A DNA stretch of 64,000 nt from positions 33,002,839 through 33,066,838 of the forward strand of contig CM060334.1 in assembly GCA_030674155.1 (NCBI GenBank). Reading direction: 5' to 3'. The notes under the pieces were generated by a model. It saw only the letters and a program-made list of their open reading frames with translations. It was not told where the DNA came from and did not search any database. Source of the DNA: Stramonita haemastoma (taxonomy: Eukaryota; Mollusca; Gastropoda; Neogastropoda; Muricidae). The translations under genes and the position numbers were made by a program. Positions within the stretch are counted from its first letter, which is position 1; the number at the start of each line of letters is the position of its first letter. Below, in pieces: positions 51,967-58,933 of the stretch.

Positions 51967-53224
51967 CGCGGCTATGAGCGTGCTTATGCAGGCATGAGTT
52001 GATGTGCATCCAAACCATACTGCGCTTCATTTAATTTGGATGTTATTGTTTCCAAGGGTATTGATTAATATTTCAAAAGCAGCACACTGGTCTCATAAGC
52101 ATTTTCAGTTTATTTAAATAAAGCTAATACAGTGATCACCAGTGGCTGAAAAATCTCTCAACAAGCATGAAAAAAAAATGACAACAAAGCTGTTAACCAA
52201 TAAAATAATTTTTATCATCAGGTAATGTACCTATCTCCATTAACACAAGTAACAATGCTGTTACTTCTATGGTAAGTTCCATCAGTATATAGTTTTTCAA
52301 CTTCTTTCCATTAGTACAGTGAGTAACAATGCTGGTAACTGCTATAATTATTTTCATCAGGTTCTTAATAACTCCTTTGAGTAACAATGCTGTTACTTCA
52401 ATAATTATATCCATCAGGTATAACTAATATGCTTCTCTCAATTAGCATGAGTAACAGGTATATAATAACTAATATACTCCTCTCTATTAGCATGGCTAAC
52501 AATGCTGTTAACTTCCACCATTATTTCATCAGCTACACAACAACTAACACACTTCTCTCCATTAGCATGCGTAACAACGCTGCCAACTGCTGTCATCATT
52601 TTCTTCTGGTAACATACCTCTCTCTATTGACGTACCGGCCAATGCCGTTGATTTCAATTACAATCTCTATCAGGTAATGCATACTCCTCCCCATTAACCC
52701 AATCACGGCTCTTAATCTTCCTCATTAACCCATTTTGGCTGTTCATGCTCTTAAATTTGCTTTTACACACACACACAAAAAAAAAAAACTATCAACATTA
52801 TGAAAAAACAAAAACAAGCCCCCCCCCCAAAACACACACACACACACACACAAAAACCCCAGAGACCTACATATCAAGCAGGGTATGCTGCTATTTTTTT
52901 CGTGTTTGTGTAGTCATACCTGTGTTTATTCCTTGTCCCTAAACACCCATTTCTATCACACTTGTGTTATTCTTGTCTGGGTATAGGAAAGAAGAGAAGG
53001 AACAAATATGTTGACAACATGCTCACAAAAATCATTTATGATGAGGTAATGAGAAGGTTAAAAAAGGAAACGCCGACAGGGAAAAAATGTCCCAAATTGA
53101 CATAACTAACCTGATTTATAAGAATACAACCGGTGCAAATCGTAGAAAAGAAGGAAAATAAAACAACAACACCAAAGAGGAAAAACATCTCTCTCGAGCA
53201 TACAATTATACATATCAGTTGCAT

Positions 53225-53290
<66 letters not shown>

Positions 53291-54564
53291 CACACATACA
53301 CACATACACATCACAAATACACAGAATAATAAAAGAATAAAATAAACACAGTGCAGCAAGCAAACAAACATACATTTCTTATGTTTAATAAAAGAAAAAA
53401 AACACACACACACCACAAAACACACACACACACCCCCTATCTGTTTTTGCATACATTTCTTATGTTTAATAAAAGAGAACACACACACACATGCACGCAC
53501 ACACACACCACACTTCTGTTTTTGACCTAAATTACATTCTCTTTTCTTGTTTTGGGTTAGATAAATCACACCTAAGGCCACTCACAGAAAGTGAAGTTAA
53601 AACCTTTCCATAAAAAGTTTCTACATGTGCACTGTGTGTGTGGTGGGGCAATTTCAAATATCTATATATTCTTTTCGAATGTCAAGTTGTAAAAAAAAAA
53701 AAAAGCACCTCCTACCATTCATGAGAGATTTCTGCATAAGATTTTAAATAACTGTACTTTGCCCTGTGAGATGCTTTGTTGTTGGAAGAGAGTCATGTTA
53801 AGTAACTGGCTATAGTACTTAGTGAATCTTTACACTATTGTTTTAAGGCAGAAGCATTCTCCCCACCCTGATGTAATTATCAAAACACTCATTTTGTTTT
53901 ATTTTTTTTTGGCACTGCTCATGTCACAATGAATACTTTCTTTAAAAATGTTGAAGTTACATTATTAGTCATACAGCTACTCACAATGTAAAAATCCTCT
54001 TTGACTGTTTATGGTTACATCAGTCTGAACCCGTTCCTTCGCTAACATTTTTGGGGTGATTGTTGTCTTCTTGTCAAATATTACTTCAAGCGAATAGACA
54101 TGAATTGAAGCGAAACCAACACACACACACACACACACACCACCACACCACCAACACAACACACACACACACACACACACAACACACACACACACACACA
54201 CACACACAACACTCAAAACTATGACATATCATCGAAGCGTTCTCCGAAGGATGGGGGAGATTATAAGTGAGAACCTCCCCCATCCCCCTCCCCTCCCAAA
54301 TCCAGTTTTTGTTTTCCTGTTAGGCTAATCAGACTGGGTTGTCAAGGGAGAGACTCAGAGAGTTCCTGGCTCTTTCCTGTCTTGCGTCAGTCAGTTCTTG
54401 CTAGTTTGTAGCTAGCTGATAATCGAGACATCTTTTCCCCCTTTTACTACACTACAGTCTCTGCTCCTGCTGCTGCTGCTGCTGCCACCACCCGCTGCTG
54501 CTGCTGCTGCTGCTTTGCTCTGAGAGCACTGATCAAGAGATCACAGAGTTTCTCTTCCCTCTTG

Positions 54565-54654
<90 letters not shown>

Positions 54655-54669
54655 TGTGGTGTGTGTGTG

Positions 54670-54768
<99 letters not shown>

Positions 54769-55109
54769 CAAATGTGTGTAATGAAGCAGGGTGTGTGGGT
54801 GTGGGTGTGTGTGTGTGTGGGGGTGGCGTGAGTGGGAAAACATGTGTGGGGAGTTGTATGAAGATAAAAGAAAAAGACAAGAAGAGAAATAGGGATGGGA
54901 GACAAGAGTATACGGAAAGAGGAGAGACAAAGGAAGTAGGGAAAGACAAAAAACGACAGTCAGACAACACTGATACAGTAAGTACATTGTGTGTGTGTTT
55001 GAGGAGAGAGTGTGAGTGGTGCGGGGTGTATGTGCATGTAAGGTGGTGTGTGTGTGGTGTGTGTGTGTGTGGATAGGGGAAAGAGGGAAAGAGAGGGAGA
55101 GGGGAGTCG

Positions 55110-55186
<77 letters not shown>

Positions 55187-55263
55187 GAGAGAGAGAGGAG
55201 GGGGAGGAGTGAGAGGAGAGAAGAGAGAGAGGAGAGAGAGAGAGGAGAGGAGAGGAAGAGAGA

Positions 55264-55330
<67 letters not shown>

Positions 55331-55383
55331 GAGAGAGAGAGAGGGAGAGAGAGGAGAGGGAGAGAGAGAGAGGAGAGAGAAAG

Positions 55384-55470
<87 letters not shown>

Positions 55471-57386
55471 CCCTATCCAATTTCACACACAAAATTCATG
55501 TAAAGCAGCTTCCTTGTACTCAATTTCAGATAAAACTTTTTTTTTAAGCCCTGTAAAGTTCAGGCATATTTGATCTAGATATTCAATCTGTTAATCAAAC
55601 TTCAGAGACACTATTTTGATGTAAAGCAATTTCCTTGTGCTCACTTTCTGACAAACATGATGTTTATGTTTTTGCTGGTTTTGTTGTTGTTTTTTTACTA
55701 GTTATTTTGTCTGTTAATTTGGGAAGAATACAAGTGGAAGTGGTGGTGGTGTGGTGGTACCAGTAGCAGAAGTAGTTGATGGCTGGGGCGGTGAAGTTTA
55801 AAAAAAAAAAAATCTTTCATTTAAAAAAAAAAAAAAGAATGAAACTCGCTTCAGGAAAAATCCCACTGCTTCTAATCCAACCCAGTCATGTTGTTTATAG
55901 CCCTACCGACTACACAGGCCATATCAGGGCTGTCACTTCTAGGATGCTTTAAGACAATTTTTTTGTTTGTTTTTGCACTTAAAATGCAGTCTAACCTTTT
56001 TTTTTTTTTTTTTTTTTTTTTTAAAGTTTACTCTTGGTAAGCTGACAATTCACGAAAACAACAACAAAAACAAATATTCTATTATTACCACACTCCCTCT
56101 GTTGCTTTTACCAAATCATTTTGACAAATGTACTCGACAGCAAATGCCTGTTCACACCAGCACTATTACTGAAAAATGAAGAAGAGGCATTTGGGGGTCA
56201 TTTCTCTTTTTGCATATAGCGCAACAGTCTGCATGCCTGCCTCCCTGAAAGTCTGACAATCTGACAACCATTTTTTCTTCTCTCTGCGTTCCATTATTGG
56301 GTAAATTGCATGGTGCCTGGCCTTCTCCTGCGCCTTTGACTCTGAAGGAGGTTTCCTTGCTAGCCCCGGCTGATACATTCCGATATTAGGGAAGCTGGTT
56401 GAAAAGTCTCTAAAAAAAAAAAAAAAAAAAAGGTTCAGATTTGCAAAAAAGGCAGGAGAGTGAATGACCTGGCTAGACAGAAAATATGCATGTGAGAGAG
56501 AGGCTAGAAAAGTACGGCAGAAAATAAACATAAGAAAGAAAGAGGCGAGTAAAGTAAGGAAAAAGACGGAAACAAAGGGAGTGATAAAAAAGGGGAAAAT
56601 TTCTAGAACAGAATTTCCAGAAGGTGGCGATGTCATCTATACCGCAAGAGCACCCAGTACCCCCACTAAAGAGGACATCTGTATTTAAATGTCCTTTGGA
56701 TGAGACTATAAACCAAGGTACCCTGTACTAACACATGCAGAACATCTTGCGAGCACACTAAAACCAGTTCTGCTTTTCAGAAGAGTAGGCCATTGAACGC
56801 CAGTGGGAATGGACAACAAAATTTTCATAACTACATACACACAGGAACTGGATGTAAATAAAAAACCCACATGAGAGCTTATTTCGTTACCCTCAAAATA
56901 ATATATTTTTTTTAATGGCTGAATAGAGTCTTTTATAAATATTTTTTTTTAGATTTTCTCTTTTGGAAACAGTTGATAGATGTGCAATTTTCCCAGTTAA
57001 AAACTACAAAGTTTCACCATATTTTTTACTCAATCTGATACCAACAACAACAAAAATTATTGTCCCTTTGTGCCAGATATACACAAGGTATGTCAGATGT
57101 ACAAACACACCACCAAGTATGCCAAATATATGAACACAAGGTATGCCAAACACACACAAGGTATGCCAAATATACAAACAACAGGCATGCCAAATATACA
57201 CAAGTTATGTCAAATGTACAAACATGACACAAAGTATGCCAAATATACAAACAGGTATCCCAAATATACAAAAACAAGGTATGCCAAATATACAAACACA
57301 ACACAAGGTATGCCAAATATATTATAAACACAAGCAAGATACCAAGGCAAACAAGCAGTCACTGGACTAAACACACACACACACAC

Positions 57387-57459
<73 letters not shown>

Positions 57460-58849
57460 GATAGTGTTCAAACAACTGACCAGGGATTTGAGGTTCCATG
57501 CTGCTGTGCTGGAGCATTAGCAAACACCTCCCTCAGATCTGGATGACCCGCCGACATAGCATAGTACAACGCCGTGTGACCTGGTGGAAACATCACCAAA
57601 TATTACAGCATACAAACACAGACACAGACACTGTATTGATTGCACACGTTCATCTATGTTGCTTGTAGCCTAGCCAACCACAAGGGACGTGTCAGGGCTG
57701 GCCCAGCTGTGTTTAGCAGAGATAGGAAAGAAAAACAGAGATGATACTTAATTTATATATATATATATATACACACACATACAAATCCTCAGTAACTCAA
57801 CAAGTATGATGCAACAGCTGACCAATGACTGTATGGGGGGGTCCAAGTTCAAACACTTGTTTGCACATTCAACAACAATGGAGACCCTATCATCAGGGCA
57901 AACTCAAATATTCTAATAGTTTACAAACATTGAGACCCTAATGCCTGTGAGAAAATTAGCCATCATGTTTAGAGAATTGTACTGGTTTCTCAGTTTATTG
58001 CCAGACTCCATTTTACAGCTGTTTGGCAAACAGATTTCGCTAATGCTGATGTAGTTACCATATGAACTATAAGACTGATTTCAGATCCTATTTCTCTGAT
58101 GCTGACATGGTTACCATATAATCTATCATAATTTTTTTTGGTTTTGTTTTGGTGCATTCTCGTACACTTACAGCAGATTAAGGCACAGGCAGTTTTAGCA
58201 GTATGCTACTTGACAACCATATCATCTGTGCGAAAAAAATTCTATGAAAAAAAAAATCTGAACCTATCCAACACATGCAGCCTTATTTCAACTTTCAAAA
58301 TAATGTCAGAATATAAGAATCGACGCGTTCAACAACTGCATCCATTAACTTTAAGCTTGAAGTTTGACACTGGCCCATCCTCCACCCAATATGTTAAATG
58401 TACAATTTTACAGGTTTTTGAGTGCTTCTGCAAATTACCGATGGCACTGGACTCTTTACATCAAGCCTTTTAAGACAACCACATGCAACAGTGTTGACCT
58501 ACCTTCTCTGTCTGTGGTGTTGGGGTTAGCCCCCCTCTTCAGGAGAAACTCGCAAGCCTCACGTTTGCCTTCCTTCGCTGCTATCATCAAAGGGGTTCTG
58601 AAAATAAGCATTTCATTTGGCTGTAACAAAGAAATATCCCAGTTTTCTTTAATCAATATATCTCAAGTCTTCATCCCCCCCAAAAAAAAAGTTTGCTGCC
58701 CAAGTCCAAAAGAAATATTTAGTTTTGTGTTGATTTCTATCAGGTCCCCCCCCCCCCCCCCTCTAAATCTTTTTATGTAGTCTCTGTTCCTTCATTATGA
58801 AACAGTGTATTCAGCCTCTTTCATTCTAAGTGCTTATTTCTGTGCCCTA

Positions 58850-58933
<84 letters not shown>

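Noticed and set aside
54467..54512. CAG/CTG run as a polyglutamine exon
   Set aside because: No flanking splice signals and no frame continuity with neighbouring exons.
54447..55573. Large reading frames (up to 319 codons) on both strands
   Set aside because: They run through CA/GT and GA microsatellites and encode only His-Thr, Ser-Leu or Arg-Glu runs.
57070..57325. CRISPR-like array
   Set aside because: Units are irregular, spacers are themselves repetitive, and the surrounding DNA is eukaryotic intron.
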